Below are positions 47,301 to 60,200 of a stretch of 64,000 nt of DNA, one piece after another; positions within the stretch are counted from its first letter, which is position 1, and each line of letters opens with the position of its first letter. The notes beneath the pieces were generated by a model, which did not search any database, was not told where the DNA came from, and worked only from the letters and a program-made list of their open reading frames with translations. The translations under genes and the position numbers were made by a program. Source of the stretch: Pleodorina starrii (Eukaryota; Chlorophyta; Chlorophyceae; Chlamydomonadales; Volvocaceae); NCBI GenBank assembly GCA_030267565.1, contig BRXU01000009.1:1820001-1884000 (forward strand). Reading direction: 5' to 3'.

Positions 47301-49088
47301 TGGCACGCGCCCCGAGGTTTGGTTCTCCCTGTTGCGGTGCGCTTACGCTTACAGCACATCCGGAGGACAGCCTCCCAAGGCAAGGTAGGTTACACGTCTT
47401 GTGATTTACACGTCCGCGGCTGCTTCGGACTGCGGCCCCGCAGAGCATGTTTGACCGCGGGTACGGCGTCGTGCTGGACAGCGGTACGACATTCACGTAC
47501 CTCCCCAGTGACGCCTTCCGCGCGATGGCGCGGGCGGTCAGCGCCTACGCCGAGTCGCACGGCCTGCAGTCCACGCCCGGGGTAGACCCGCAGGTAAGGA
47601 TCCGATGGCGGCGGAAATGCAACGCGGGAGGCTGCCGTGTGGCAAGCCTCCGGCCTCGACGGGATGCTGGCGCGACCGTCGGTGTTTGGGTTGGCTTGGC
47701 GTGTCGGGCTGGTGCACGCGACAGCGGATCTGGGCGATGGCAGGTGCCGTTCCCCGGCTCCCGGCACCGATGACGGACGCTGCGGCGTGGGCCGTGGGAC
47801 AGCGCGGCCACGCTGCGATTGGCTGGGATTGGGACAAATTGGGTCAGGCTACGGAGCCGCGCGACGCTCGCAGCGAGGCTGCCAGGCAAAAGACCCGTGC
47901 GCCGCCGGCCCTGTGCTTAACCCTATTGCTGCCGGTACCGTGCTTGCGGACTCGCCGCTCGCGGAATGTACTGCCCGACCCCGCAGTACAACGACATTTG
48001 CTGGAAGGGCGCCCCAGACAACTTCCAGGACCTGGACAAGCACTTCCCGCCGGCGGAGTTTGTGCTGGGCGGCGCCGCGCGCCTGGCCCTGCCGCCGGTG
48101 CGCTACCTCTTCCTGTCACGCCCCGGCGAGTACTGCCTGGGCGTGTTTGACAACGGCGGCTCCGGCACGCTCATTGGCGGGATCAGTGTGCGCGACGTGT
48201 TGATCACGGTGAGCAGCGCCGCAGCGCCGCTGGGCTTGTGAGGTGGTGGGAGGTTCGTACCGGCATCGCACCAGCTGTCCATGGTTGCCAACACGCGCGC
48301 CTGTCCGCGATATTAGCACCGCACAGCAAGCTTCCTGTCTGCGCTGTCCCGAGGCTCAACCCTCCGTGCACCGCCCTGCCGGGTCTTCTTGCTCGCATTG
48401 CCCCGCCAGCCGCCACGCTGCTGTCACGTACCTTGGCCCCGTGCGTGGCGAGAATAAGCTGTGCCACATCGATCCTGTGCCTGGCACAACATCACGCTGA
48501 CCCTCCATGGCCCCCTCTCGGCTTTGACCCTGCGTCCCGCAGTACGATCGCCGCAACAGCCGAGTGGGCTTCACCAGCATGCCGTGCGCCCAGGTGGCCG
48601 CCGACCTGACGTCCCGGCCCTCCAGCATCCCCGCTCCCGGCAACGTGACCCTGCTGGCGACGCCGGAGCCGTCGGCGTCGGCCACGCCAGCGGACACGGG
48701 CTCCAACCCCCAGAAGGACCCCCCCTCCGCCCGCGCCAACTTCACGGCCGCCCAGGAGGAGGCCAGTCGCGCGGCCGCCGTCACGGGAAGCTTCCCCAGC
48801 AAGCCGCCGCGGGCATTCTCCCTGGCGGCGCTCGATGTCAACTACGCCATTATTATTGGTGTTGCGGCCGCGATAGCGGCGCTTTTCATGGTGGGGGAGG
48901 TTGTGTTCCTTGGGCGCAGCACGCTGCTGTCGCTGCCCGGCAGGGCGGTTGAGCTGCTCCGCGGCGGCGGGCGGGCGGGGCGGATAGATGAAGCGGAGGT
49001 GACGCCCCTGACGGCGGATCCCGAGAAGAACGCGGGCAGACAGGGCATGGACGTGGAGAAGAATGCGCCTAGCTCGGGGAAAGCGTAA
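44378..49088 (+). CDS. membrane-anchored pepsin-family (A1) aspartic protease
   Basis: Nine exons, all phases agreeing: 44378-44583, 44619-44790, 45374-45500, 45754-45929, 46480-46555, 46970-47097, 47444-47593, 47987-48208, 48543-49088; 600 residues. It has a signal peptide (MALTMLLALTFALLLAANKI), a short propeptide, then a plant-type A1 domain: YFYTTLLLGTPAREFSVI with the first catalytic DTGS (Asp106), a Cys-rich insert (CSDRLCDCGSPSCTC), VFGCENGETGEIY, DGIMGMG, the second catalytic LDSGTTFTYLP (Asp307), YCLGVFDNGGSGTLIGGISV and a closing NSRVGF. A Ser/Pro-rich stalk, one transmembrane span (YAIIIGVAAAIAALFMVGEVVF) and a basic/acidic cytosolic tail follow. It would act in the secretory pathway or at the cell surface; the substrate is unknown. 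No TGTAA was seen within 1 kb downstream. Confidence 0.95.
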
Positions 49089-50224
49089 TGACGTGATGTC
49101 TGATGTGCATATCAAGTAAGATGGGCTGGGCCGTCGCAGACTGATGGCGTGCAGACACTGCGGATTGTATGGCATGGGACTGACCTGCTACAGGGAACGC
49201 TGCTAGAACGTGACGTATTACGAGGTGAGACAGCAACGTGATTCGGTTGTATGACGGGGTCCCGGATTTTGAATAAGGAGCTTCGGTAGGCATTCTAGGT
49301 GCCACATGTATACTAAGGGCTTCAAGGGGCCATCGATCACAGGGGATGGTGATGGGTTGAAGAGCTTATCCATACTGCTCATGAGGTGCTAATGCCAATG
49401 CATGAAGCTCGAGGCACGATTGGTGTAGAAGTGGCGTAGCCAACAGCCAGGTGTATGTGTGTGTTTTGGGGTGTGTGTGCGGACGGACTCGATTAATGCC
49501 TGCCCGGTGCGTATGCACACATGCAGCGTGTGGTGAACGCGAATCGTGAAAACGATGGTATTACCTAGTAGCGCGACAGACGGAGACATTTAACCAGAGT
49601 AGCGAAGCACGAAGCACTCCGTGACATGGCGTCCGGGACATGTGACATGGCGTCCGGGACACCTGCCGGCCGGCATAACCGAACCTTCGTCGGAGCGGGC
49701 GTGACAACAGCCCATCCCCACCTGAGCCACGCTCCAACCCGTAACCCTCCAGTTGGGCGTCATGACAACCCCCCAACCACACACACACCAGGGAAGCTCG
49801 TAGACCTCCGCGAATCATTGAACACACCTATGGCCGATTAGCAACGGCCCTCTACTGAGCACGATCCTGCACGGCCCCATATGTCAAAATAACGTCTGAA
49901 CCCAGATTTTTAAGCTCTTCAGAGTGGCGCCACTACTCGACACTTGGCAGCGCAGGTGGTGACAGGCGCGCCTCGCGAACAAGGCTGCCGCACACCGCCC
50001 CCCGCCCACCCCTCGGGGCGGCTCAGATCTTGCCGCGTCAGCTTGCGTCACCATGAACACAAAACGCAGCCTCCACGCGCGCTGAGCGCCGCGCCACACC
50101 AGTCTCGCCTCATCGAGTGCTGCGCATCGCCACTGCCCCAGCGGCAGGCCCAGAGCGGGCTTCCGTGCACGCTAAAGCATGCCAAGCGCAGCGTGCGAGT
50201 TCTGCCGGCCACCGCCACCGCAAT
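49089..50224. other. convergent 3' region of the protease and Rieske genes
   Basis: No gene seen. A 20-bp direct duplication (GTGACATGGCGTCCGGGACA) lies at about 49621-49661. Neither flanking gene has a TGTAA here, so both must use other poly(A) signals. Confidence 0.5.
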
Positions 50225-51463
50225 TTAGCCGATGATGATCTTCTTCTCGTCAATAAATTTGTACTCCGGCACCTCCAGGTTGTACGGCGCGGGGCCCTCG
50301 CGGATGCGGCCGGAGATGTCGTAGTGGCTGCCGTGGCATGGGCAGAACCAGCCGTTGTAGTTGCCGGCGCCGCCGATGGGTACGCACCCCAGGTGGGTGC
50401 AGATGCCCACGACCACCAGGTACTGCGACATTGACACGAGCAGTAGTAAGGGGCGGGAGCAGCACCAGCGGGAGGAATGAGGGAGATGCCCGGATCCGGG
50501 GGGGAAGTTAGGACGCCGAACATCCTTGGCAAACCGAAACCCAAACACCAAACCCAAACCCGAAATGGGCACAGGGGGTGACGTGCCTTGGGGTTAATGG
50601 CGCGGTCCACGTCCTTCTGCTGGTCACGCAGCTCCGACAGCGCCACCTCCGCCGACTCCTGGATCTCCGCGTCCGTCCGGTGGCGGATGAACACGGGCTT
50701 GCCGCGCCACTTCACCGTGATGGTCGAGCCCTCCTCCACGCCCGACAGGTCAACCTCCAGCGAGCTAATCGCCATGGTATCCGCCGCCGCCTGTATAACG
50801 TAACATCACCTTGTTATACACCTTAGCCTGTGTCGCCAGCTGGCTGGAGAAAGGGTGCCCCGTGCTTACCGACAGCGAGAGTACAATCTTCAGCACCGCC
50901 AGGCGAGCCGCCGACGCGTACAGGAAGCGCCCACCCGTTTGCACAAAGTAGGCGATGGGGCGGCCCTCCGTGCCCGGCGGGAAGCGCTTGTGGTGGTGCT
51001 CGTCATACCTACAGAGCGCGATGTGCACTGATGAGCACGAAGGCCACCCCCGAATTTTCCAGCTTCTATGTCCACAACCTATCTTAGCTGCACAAGGTAA
51101 ATCGAGTCAATCCTACTTGATGTATGGCGTCGGTGACATGGAAAGCCGGTTTGTGGGAGTCAGCTTGGTCTCCTCCTCCTTTACGGCCGTAACAGCATCC
51201 GCGGCGAACGCTGCAGATAGATGAACACGTAGAGCGGGTTAAGAGATGACTCCGTTGTCAGCTTCGAACGTGCTGCTCCCGGAGGCGTGCTCACATCGGA
51301 ACGAGCCCCCAACTGGCTGCTGCGGGCGCTCGGCGAAGTCCAGTGGACCAGCAAGCAGCTGAGAGTAGCAAGTAGCTGCATGGTTGGCGACCGGGGCTAG
51401 CGTCTCCGCGACCGGCTGGGCAATCTTCGGCATCAACGTCGCAACGACCCGCCGCAGAGCCAT
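50225..51463 (-). CDS. RIP1: mitochondrial Rieske iron-sulfur protein of the cytochrome bc1 complex
   Basis: Five exons: 51463-51295, 51210-51117, 51008-50870, 50790-50587, 50422-50225; 267 residues, with phases agreeing. The presequence ([16 protein letters not shown]) targets mitochondria. The N-terminal anchor follows [20 protein letters not shown] (hydrophobic, with a Gly-rich kink), then the hinge ([20 protein letters not shown]) and [14 protein letters not shown]. The cluster domain carries CTHLGCVP (Cys210, His212, disulfide Cys215) and CPCHGSH (Cys229, His232, disulfide Cys231), ending [14 protein letters not shown]...KKIIIG. It transfers electrons from ubiquinol to cytochrome c1. Exon 4 ends in a GC donor. 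The upstream gene on the same strand stops only 157 bp before this start codon. Confidence 0.97.
50581..50592 (-). other. GC-AG splice donor (Rieske gene, intron 4)
   Basis: The exon ends CCCCAAG at 50587 and the intron starts GCACGT. Joining to the acceptor before 50422 gives [18 protein letters not shown], the expected Rieske sequence. The nearest GT (four bases on) would break the frame. Confidence 0.85.
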
Positions 51464-51620
51464 TTTTACAAAGTTTCTAACCAGGGCCCAGCGGCTACTA
51501 GTGGTCAACAGCCAACTGGCAGCGAGTAGACGAAATCAAGTCTCGGACTAATTATTTTGCCGTAACCTGCTTCCGTACAGGCTGTAATGTTGTTGTTGGC
51601 AATGCCGGCACCACCAAACA
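51464..51620 (-). promoter_or_regulatory. 157-bp spacer between an upstream gene's stop and the Rieske start codon
   Basis: It must hold the upstream gene's 3' UTR and the Rieske promoter and leader. The only minus-strand TGTAA is at 51470-51466, three bases before the Rieske ATG. Confidence 0.6.
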
Positions 51621-53949
51621 TCACTTGTCCGCAATTGCCACGTGACCCGGGCATGCCCAACTAAGCGAATATGTAGGCGGATGCGCTCCAGGCATATGCA
51701 GCACAGCCGCGAAATTCATCGCTCCATCACTTTGCGACCGTGCACTCATCGCATCCTCTATAGACCTTCGCGGCTCGTCATCCGGGGCCGGGGGGACAGC
51801 TGTGAGCTCCAACCTGCAGGCCAGGATCAAAACCCGCGCGTCGTATGCCTCACGTCAATACTTGCTGGTGAACGGAAGACGCAAGTAATGGAGCCGCGTG
51901 AACAACAGGAGATGGAGGGAGGGGGAATATGACAGGACGCAAGGGGCACAGGCCAGGATTCTTGGCACTCCCACCCAGAGCCGCCGCCCCCCCCCCCCAC
52001 ACACACCTGCATCCAAAAGTGAACCCGATACGATCATCGACGTCCTCCTGGGTTATTGCCACATGGGGCACCAGCCGCGCACGCCTCCCAATCTTCACGT
52101 CCGCCTGCAACACCGCCAGTCGGTCAAGAGGTGTCACGAATACCGGGGACGGGGCGGGGCGGGAGCCAGCCTGCACCAGATGCATGGCTGATGCGCATGC
52201 GTTGGCTGGAGCGCGATGTGCGGCGTGGGTAGGTATGTGTGCACGTGCCCATGCTGCGCGTGCAGCCCTTCACGCTCGTTTTCAGACAAGTGCGTGGTGG
52301 CTCCCACAGGTGCGGTGGGCCCCCCCCAGCGCCCGGCAGAGCAGGTCACAAGTGACAGCCCGCGCCCTGCACGGCCCCACCTGAAAGTGCAGCTGCTGCG
52401 AGGCGGCCGTATCGTTAAAGAACCTGCGGAGCGCATATCAAGCCATGGCAAATGACGAAACGAGTCAACACCTCTGTCCGACCGCTGCGGTGTCATCTCT
52501 AACGCCCCTGTCACGACGCATCACGTGCGCAGCACAGCACATGAAATGTGACCTGGCAGGCAGGCGCAGCACGACAGCTATGGCGACCGACAGCAGCCGC
52601 ATCTCGGCCTGAGGTCGCATGCCACGAGATGCCCCCCAGCTGTGGTGCCAGTCCTTCAGTCTACAGGCCTCCTGAGGTGAAGAAAATACCGAATTTCTAC
52701 CGGTACCCTACCGAGTCCCTACGAGTGTTTCGTGACATTCCCCCCCCCAAAACGAATACATAACTCCAAGGTACGGTGACTCAGGGCAATGGGGGCAGTG
52801 CCAGTAGACGACGCAGGGTTGCCGCCCCGAGCCCGGACCCACCTCGCCTGCAGAACCAGGCGTCTACAGGGCTGCGCGTGCAGCGCGGCGCCCCACGAGA
52901 GGCAGCGGCCGCCCATGGCGCTGCCCAAGGCCCCGGACAACCATAGACCTGCGAGGGCCAGTGTCGGGCCGGCGTCCGAAGGCAGCAGCACTCACTGAGT
53001 CGACCCACATGGCCTTCCGCCCATAACCGCACGTCGTGTCGCGTCAGGCCACACACCCGCAGCCCACACGAGCCGCGCCCCGCGAACTGACCTGGAGTCA
53101 GTGCCGCGCTCCCCTCTATGGAGCAGCCGCAGCAGTCGCGCTCCTGCTCCGCGTCGGCGCGCACCCTGCCGCGCGCTGTTGCGGCCGAAGCCTGCCACGG
53201 AAGTGGGTCGTCCGAGTGGCGCAGGATGTGACATGAGGGGCAGCGGGCCTCTCACGCTTGCTCGGGTAAATGCGGACACGAGTGCTGAGCGAGTAACCGG
53301 GCGCGGCGCACTCACGCGGCGTGGACGTCGTGCATCGTGGCCGGCGGTGTGCGACCACCGGTGAACATGTTCGCATGACTGGCATGTATAGGATTGAGGG
53401 TTAAGAAACCGAGCGTCGCGCTCACCGTTGCTTGTATACGCTCCACTAGGCAGGAAATTCGCGGCGCGTTGGGCAGCAGGCACGCCGTCAGCGCAGCTTC
53501 TGCGCAACGTGCACGTAAGCAACGCGCGTTTGCACCCCCCTATAGCGCCAATGAACCCAATGACATCTGTCCATAACCAGGTTCTTACCCGTGCGAAGCC
53601 GGCTTCACTCACCCGGGATACGGTTCGCCGGCGTGCTATATGTCAGATGCAGGCGGCCGGGAAGGCTGACGCGATGTGCTAGGGTTTGCGGCGCCTGCGC
53701 CACGATGAGTTCCCGTTGCTCCGCTGGCGACAAGACGCTTTTAGCGTTTTTAACACCATCCTCTACGCATTGAAATAATTGAGATATGGAGGGACGCCCC
53801 GCTGGACTAACGGGCATTTGCAGGGTGAAGGATGGCTTGGGAAATGACGGGCAACGATCGGCCGAACGGTCTTTCCATAGGAGAAACATTTTTGTGTAAG
53901 CCAACGACACGCTTCGCTCCTCATCCTGCGCACAACATGCTCGCAGCAT
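51621..53949 (-). CDS. unidentified protein with a probable membrane segment (3' half solid, 5' end unresolved)
   Basis: Six exons chain in phase to the stop: 53378-53316, 53165-53092, 52948-52843, 52423-52381, 52104-52007, 51813-51621 (about 192 residues). They read HANMFTGGRTPPATMHDVHA, VRADAEQERDCCGC, a Gly-rich hydrophobic stretch (GLWLSGALGSAMGGRCLSWG), RRLVLQARRFFNDTAASQ, DVKIGRRARLVPHVAITQED and RIGFTFGCRLELTAVPPA. A 20-base micro-exon at 53445-53426 (WSVYKQ) fits upstream after a good acceptor. The start may be the ATG at 53949, but the join to it is not resolved. The pattern (hydrophobic segment, then a beta-rich soluble domain) loosely recalls TMEM223-type mitochondrial proteins; this is a guess. 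It ends 157 bp before the Rieske gene on the same strand. Confidence 0.65.
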
Positions 53950-54204
53950 AGATCCGGATTCGAAATACAGCGATTCCGTCCCTTCCTCTTTTAAGCAGCC
54001 AGCTTGAAGGCATTTGCATATAGTCCCCGGCGACGAGCCCCATGGGCTCGTAATTGTCAGCTAACTTTTATAAAGTGGCCCACGACAGACCGGGCTCCCT
54101 GGCTTGCTTGGCAACGCAACCTGGCCTACGAAGCTACCTTGCCGAGCAAGCCAAATTCATCAGAACAAAAACAGTTTATTATCACTTGAGGAGGTAGCCC
54201 AACA
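53950..54204. promoter_or_regulatory. probable divergent promoter region
   Basis: 255 bp between the possible start at 53949 (minus) and the start at 54205 (plus). The region is AT-richer than its surroundings. It depends on the unresolved 5' end of the minus-strand gene. Confidence 0.35.
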
Positions 54205-57200
54205 ATGTACCAATCCCAGCCGGAGGTGCTTCGCGGTCGAATCACAACCTGGGACGGCCGCTTTCGGGGAACAATCACCAGCCAGTTTGGTGATGGCCGA
54301 TTTTATGAAGTAGTCTTCACGCGGGTGAGGATCGACGCTATTGCTGCGGTCAGCTGGCAATAGGCAGCCAACACATCCTTTTTTGTCCTCTGCTCACAGG
54401 ACTACGTCTATCCCCAATTGCCACCCAACCTGAACCCATGCGTTGGGCTAGATGTGCACTACAACCTCCATCGCTTTCATGAAGGCGGGGGATCGGCGTA
54501 TGCCTACAATGTCCGCATCCTTAACCCTTTGCCTTGGGATGTACCCGGTCCGGCGCAAGTAGCCCTGCCTGATTGTGGCTGGCCGGCGCGCCAACCCAAC
54601 ACCCAGCCACCGTACAACGGCGGAGGCTGCCAGGCCTACATGCAGCCACAGCCGCTGCAGAACACGACGGCGACTGGCTACGGTGAAAACCGGCGGCCGA
54701 CCGGGCCCACCTCACTTCCGCCCCAAGCAGCGGGTCCGCAGCAGCCGTTTGTGCCTGCACAATCCAACCGTGTGGTGGGCGCCAACCCGCCAGCGCCGCG
54801 CGCAGACTACTCTACCCTCGCGGCGGCGGCCAACATCCCACTGCCAAGCTCGCCCAAGCAGGCAGCCGCGAAGGGCAACTTCGGCGCCGGCCGCAACGCC
54901 GGTGAGGCGCGGGGCATGAGCGCGCCAATGCCCTTATCCGGGACCACGGCGGGCTTCGCTCCGTGCCAAAATCGCTCTGCACCTGCCACAGTCAGCCACG
55001 CTCACGCTTTCGTAGCTCAGCGGGCAGTCCGCAACCGTGGCTGGTGGCCTTCGTGCAGCGCATGGATGTCGCCGTCGGGCGCTGCGGGTAGCAAAGCTGC
55101 TGCGCCGCAAGCAAGCGACACTGGCTGTGCCGCGCTGGTTTGCGTCACCACCAGCAGCAACGCGGTCGGCAGTAGCGGCCAGAGCCAACCATCTGGGCCG
55201 TGGGTTGCGGCCTCCGTGCATAAAGCCGCCCCCCGTGAGTCCAGCCACCAGGTGCCTAGCCAAAGCGCCCAGCCGCCTTTGCCGCCCTACCCGCCACCCC
55301 CATCGCTGCCACCCCACCTGCAACCCCCGGCCTACCCGCCGCCCCCACCGCCGCCATCCCAAGCGGCTCCCCCGCCGCTGCCAGCCTACCCTCCACCGCC
55401 GCCGCTGCCAGCCGCTCTCTTGCAGCCACCGCTGCCCCCAGGACCGCCGCCGCCCGAATCGCTTCCCCCACCACCGCCTCTGCCGCCACCGCCACCGCCG
55501 CCCCTGACCGAAGCGCACCAGCCGCCACCAGCGCACCGCTCCCTGGGCGCGCCCTCTGGGGCGCCGCCTGCGCCAGCTCCCGTCAAGAGCCGCTGGGAGG
55601 CGCCCCGGGCCGGAATCGGGTACCGCCCGCAGTACGCGTCCCAGCCGCCGGTGCCCAACTTGCACCTCAACATGCCGTACATGGACCGCGCCGCACAACA
55701 GCCGCTGCCCGCGCGGCCACTACAGCGGGTAGGTTCTCCTCTCCTGGGCGCGTCGCCCGACAGAACGCGTTTCTGCGCTGGTATCCCCAAAGGAGGAGTA
55801 TATATTCGCGGGATCGCTGAGCGAAGTCTCAAGATTTAGTGACGGGCCAGGGTACTTTGTCACTGGGCCCAAGGTTGACGTAATACCACGACCCAGATCT
55901 TGGTGCGCCCATCTGTGCGCTGGCCTCCGGATCGCACATTTCACACCCATCGCCCCACCCCATCCCCCACCCAGGACGCCGGTCCTGTGCAGCAGCAACG
56001 CGACCACCGTAGTGGCCGCCAGGATTACGTGCGCGACAAGGACAACCGCGATCGCCCTGACGTCCGCGAGCGCAGCAGCAGGGACGACCGCCACAGCGGT
56101 CGCCCTGACGTCCGCGAGCGCAGCAGCAGGGATGACTACCGCAGCGATCGCCCGGACGTCCGAGAGCGCAGCAGCAGGGATGACTACCGCAGCGGTCGCC
56201 CGGACGCCCGCGAGCGCAGCAGCAGGGACAACCGCCGCCGCGGCTACGGGAACGGCAGCGTCAGTGGCACCTCCCGCAGTCCGCCGCCTCGCGGCGGCAG
56301 CTACCGCTCCCTCGGCATCAAGGTTGACGACACGCGGCGCAAGGCCGCCGCCGTGGCTGAGGCGCACGTGCGCAACCGTCGGCGCAGCCGCGGCAGCGCT
56401 GCCCCGGCGGACCTGCCGCCGCCGCAGCAGCAGCGTGAGGGCGGGCACGAGCGCTCTGGCAACCCGAAGGTGCGTCGACGGGTCCTTGAGCAATGGAGGA
56501 TACGGGTGTTGCGTGAAAGCTTTTCAGGTTTCTGGTTGGTGAGTCGCGTGGCGGGGAGCGGGGGAGCGGTGTGGGATAGTTGAGTTGGCGGGTGGCTGAT
56601 TGGAGCATCTGCATGATCGCTTGCTGGGTTACGTGGTGGTGTGGGCCTTTGCATTGGCGCTGATGATGGGAGTGGACCACGAGGCAACCCACGCGATGGG
56701 CAGTCGTGCTTTTCTTCTTCCAAATGATAATGTACGACATGGCGCCGGGTCAGGTGAGCACCCTCCAAGGCGGCGACAGAGGCGGTCTCAAACGCGCTTG
56801 GCGCAGGGGACCCGAATCATCCAACGCCGCTTGCTACAGGGCACCCGGACCCCAACCCTGTCGTGGCCCAAACCACGGCCCAGGAACTACATACGGTCCA
56901 CCTGTCCCTGCGCTGCTCATCGTGGCCCCCAGGATGAGAAGCCGGCCCCTCCGGACAGCAAAGCCGCAGCCGGCAGCGGCCTCTGCACCTTGCTCGCCGG
57001 CAGTGACAAGCTCAAGGCCGCAGCGCCGTCCTCTACGGCCGCCGCAAGCGATAACGGCGGTGGCGCCTCCGCCACTGCTGCTGCCGCTGCTGCCGTGGCG
57101 GCGGCAGCCGCCATGGCCCGCGGCAAGAGCGTTCGGGGCCCGATCGACCTCTCGCTGGACAGCAGCGACTCTGACTCCGGCGGTAACGACCCGTCTCCCG

Positions 57201-60200
57201 GCCAGTCCGACTCACAGACGGTGGGCACCAGCGCCGACTCCGGCAGCAGCAACAGTACCGCCGACCCTGGCCGGGAGCGCGACGCGGATGGGGACGACAG
57301 CGACGTCGAGGAGGGTGAGGTGCGCAAGGCGGGGGGCCTCGTCGGGCGCAGCAAACGCAAGCCGGGCGCCCGGTCCAGCGCCAGTCGCGGCAGCAAGGGC
57401 AGCGGCGGCGTGCGGCGCTCCGCCAAGGACAAGGTGGCCGAGCTGGAGCGGGCGCTCGCGCGCGTCACGCTGGGCGCTAGGCCGGTGCCGGGCGCGGTCA
57501 ACATGCGCCTCTTCTGCGGCCACTGCGGCAAGGAACAGGTGACAGAAAAGGGCCGGGCCTGACGCGTTGGGGCGCGGGGAGGGGAACCGATGCCGTTGGG
57601 AGGCGTATGTCTAGCCGGAACGGCCGGGCCGATTAGAGAGCCATTGACCCAATTCTTTGTGTTGGGGTAGTATTGAGAACGCATGAGAGCGCCGAACGCT
57701 GCAGGCTACTGAACGTTTTGGGGCAGGAAATTTGGTGACGCGTTGGCTGCCCATCGCACCACCCGAACCTTGTTGCCGTGGACCCCACCGTGGACTCACG
57801 CCCTACCAGTAGTCACCGTCTTCGTGTCCTCCCCTCCCTCTGTCGTGGCTGGGCCCGCGGCCCTGACCTGCAGAGGTGGGACGTGGCCGGCGAGCGCGCC
57901 AAGCCGCTGCCCGATCCCTCCGCGCCCGACGGCCTGAAGCGCACCAAGGACGGCGGCCGCGTGCTGTACGACGCCAAGGCCAGCGCCTGCGCCACGTGCG
58001 GCAACAAGATCTTGTGCAACCCGCTCAGCGCCGCCTGCATCTACTGCGACTGCCAGCTGGACGGCTTCAGGCGAGCGGGGTTGCTGGGCGGGGGGACCGA
58101 GCCGCGGAGGCGGCGCGGGACAGCGGGACGGGATCGGCGGGAGACGAGCGCGGGTGGAAGTGCAGGGCTGTGTCGTGTCATGGGACCAGACCGCCCGTGG
58201 TTCTTGACTTCCAAGCTGCGGTGACCGCGTGCACGCCGCGATAGCCTACAACTTCCAAGGGGCCGGAGGTGGACATGAGGCACCGCCTGCAAAGTGTCGG
58301 CCCTCGCGACCCTGTCTGACCCTGTTGACGGTCGGCCCGGTGGGCGCACATCATTGCAGCGCCCAGCGCGCCACGAGCCTTCCATGGTCGGACGCACACG
58401 CAGACAAGCTAGCATTATCGCGGCCCCGTAGCGCCATGCTCGCGGTCGAGGGCACGCTCCAGCAACTGGTTTCGCGGCAACGCGCGCGCGCATGAACCTA
58501 GTGGCCTTCTTTCCTCCGCCGCAGGCCGTCGTACTGGAAGTGCAGCAACGTCGACGGCACCGCGCGCAAGCGCGTCATGGGCGGCGGCGCGGCCGCCGGA
58601 GCCGGGGGCGACAAGGCCGGCGTTGTGCCGCCGGTAAGAGGGCCACCCGCGGGGAGGTGCGGATTTGCCGCGCTTCAGTACTCTTGGACAGCCCTTGGAC
58701 CCGAGCGTGCACGATTTCATCTTCCCTAGCTTCCAAAGCTGACCCTGTCCTCGTGCCCCCGTCCCTCCCGTGCCGGCCCCAACCCGGCAGGCGGCTGCCG
58801 CCGGGGCCAGCGGCAGCGGCGTGGCCGGCGCGGCGCCCAGCACTGCTGGCTGCGCCTACGCGCGCACGTGCGCCATCTGTGTTGACTACGACCTGCGCTA
58901 CCCGGGCAAGTCTCGGTGCCGCTGCCCGCGCTTCCACGGCGCCATCGCAGGCCAGGTGGGTGGCACAAAACTGCTCTCGTCGGTCGCCTGTTGCATGTAT
59001 TCGAGGGCGCGATATGCGGCTTTTCGCCAAGGCGCAAGCCTTTCGGAAGGATGCTCGCGGGCAAGGGCAAAAGCAAGCCATGGGAGTGGAGCGTTGCGCC
59101 TCCTCCCACGTTGCAGGGTCGGCCAGGCAAACACTCGCAACCCCCAGCCAACACCACAGGAAAAACGAACGATGTCATCGCCGCAAAGCAGAAAAGGCGG
59201 TCTTGCGGCGGCGTCCCACGTTTCATAGCGACCAGAATGCTGTTGCAACAATTGCTACGACTGTCCCTAGTGCGCTGTGCCCGAGGTGGGGTGACAGTGG
59301 ATAGAAGGAAGCGGGCGAAACAGTACCACCCGTGTGCGTGCTGGTGCTGCTGCCCGCCAGCATTACGTCAAACGGTCCCTCCACGCACGTTAAACGGCTG
59401 TGTAGTAACACAGGCGCCCCGCCCCGGCGTACCTTCGCCGCCCCTCAGGTGACCGGCAACCGGGCGGGAAACTTGGGCTGGGTGAACGTACACTGAGGCA
59501 CGCCAAGGACAAATGCGGTAAAGGCATACCTCAGGCGCTGATTCGGAAATCATATGTCGGAAAGAGAACGAGACCGGTTGAACTTTGCCGGAACGAGTTG
59601 TGCAGGCATGGTGCACGCCTGGCAGGTGCTGGCGTAAGTGGGCAGGGTTGAGGCGCGGCCGGGACCTTTGCAGGGCAGTGACTGTGGCGCCGCCGCCGTT
59701 TCTTTCGGGGCAGGCGGCGAGGACTGGTCAAATCGTAGGATGGGCCGTGATGCAGGAGGGGGGCCACGCAGGCAGGGTTGTAGAGCAGCGATGATGCAGA
59801 GCGTTGTGGCGGTGTGAAAGGGCCAGCGAGTTTCACGACGGCCAGTAGTGCATAGGCGGCGCGAGCAGCCCGGCGTCGTTAAGGTTTCAGGTCAAGGACG
59901 CGCCACGCTAAGTACGCAGCTGGAGATGGATAACAGACATGAGACGTTAGGCGGGGAGGAGGCTTGGGTGCAGGTATGTGTGTTATGCAGGGCGTCGCGC
60001 GCGGCTGTATTGTGGAGGCCCATGAACCTACGAGCTGCGTGGATGGATGAGTAGGTTCAGCAGTGGATTCAGAGGATCGGTGGTGCGTACAGCACCTGAT
60101 ATCAGTTGCAGTCTTGCGACCGTCTGGCCGTGTCTTTCCTTGCTCGTGTGCGTGCGGTGGCAACGTGACACCGCACGCGTCCCGTGCAGCCAAAGCTGCG

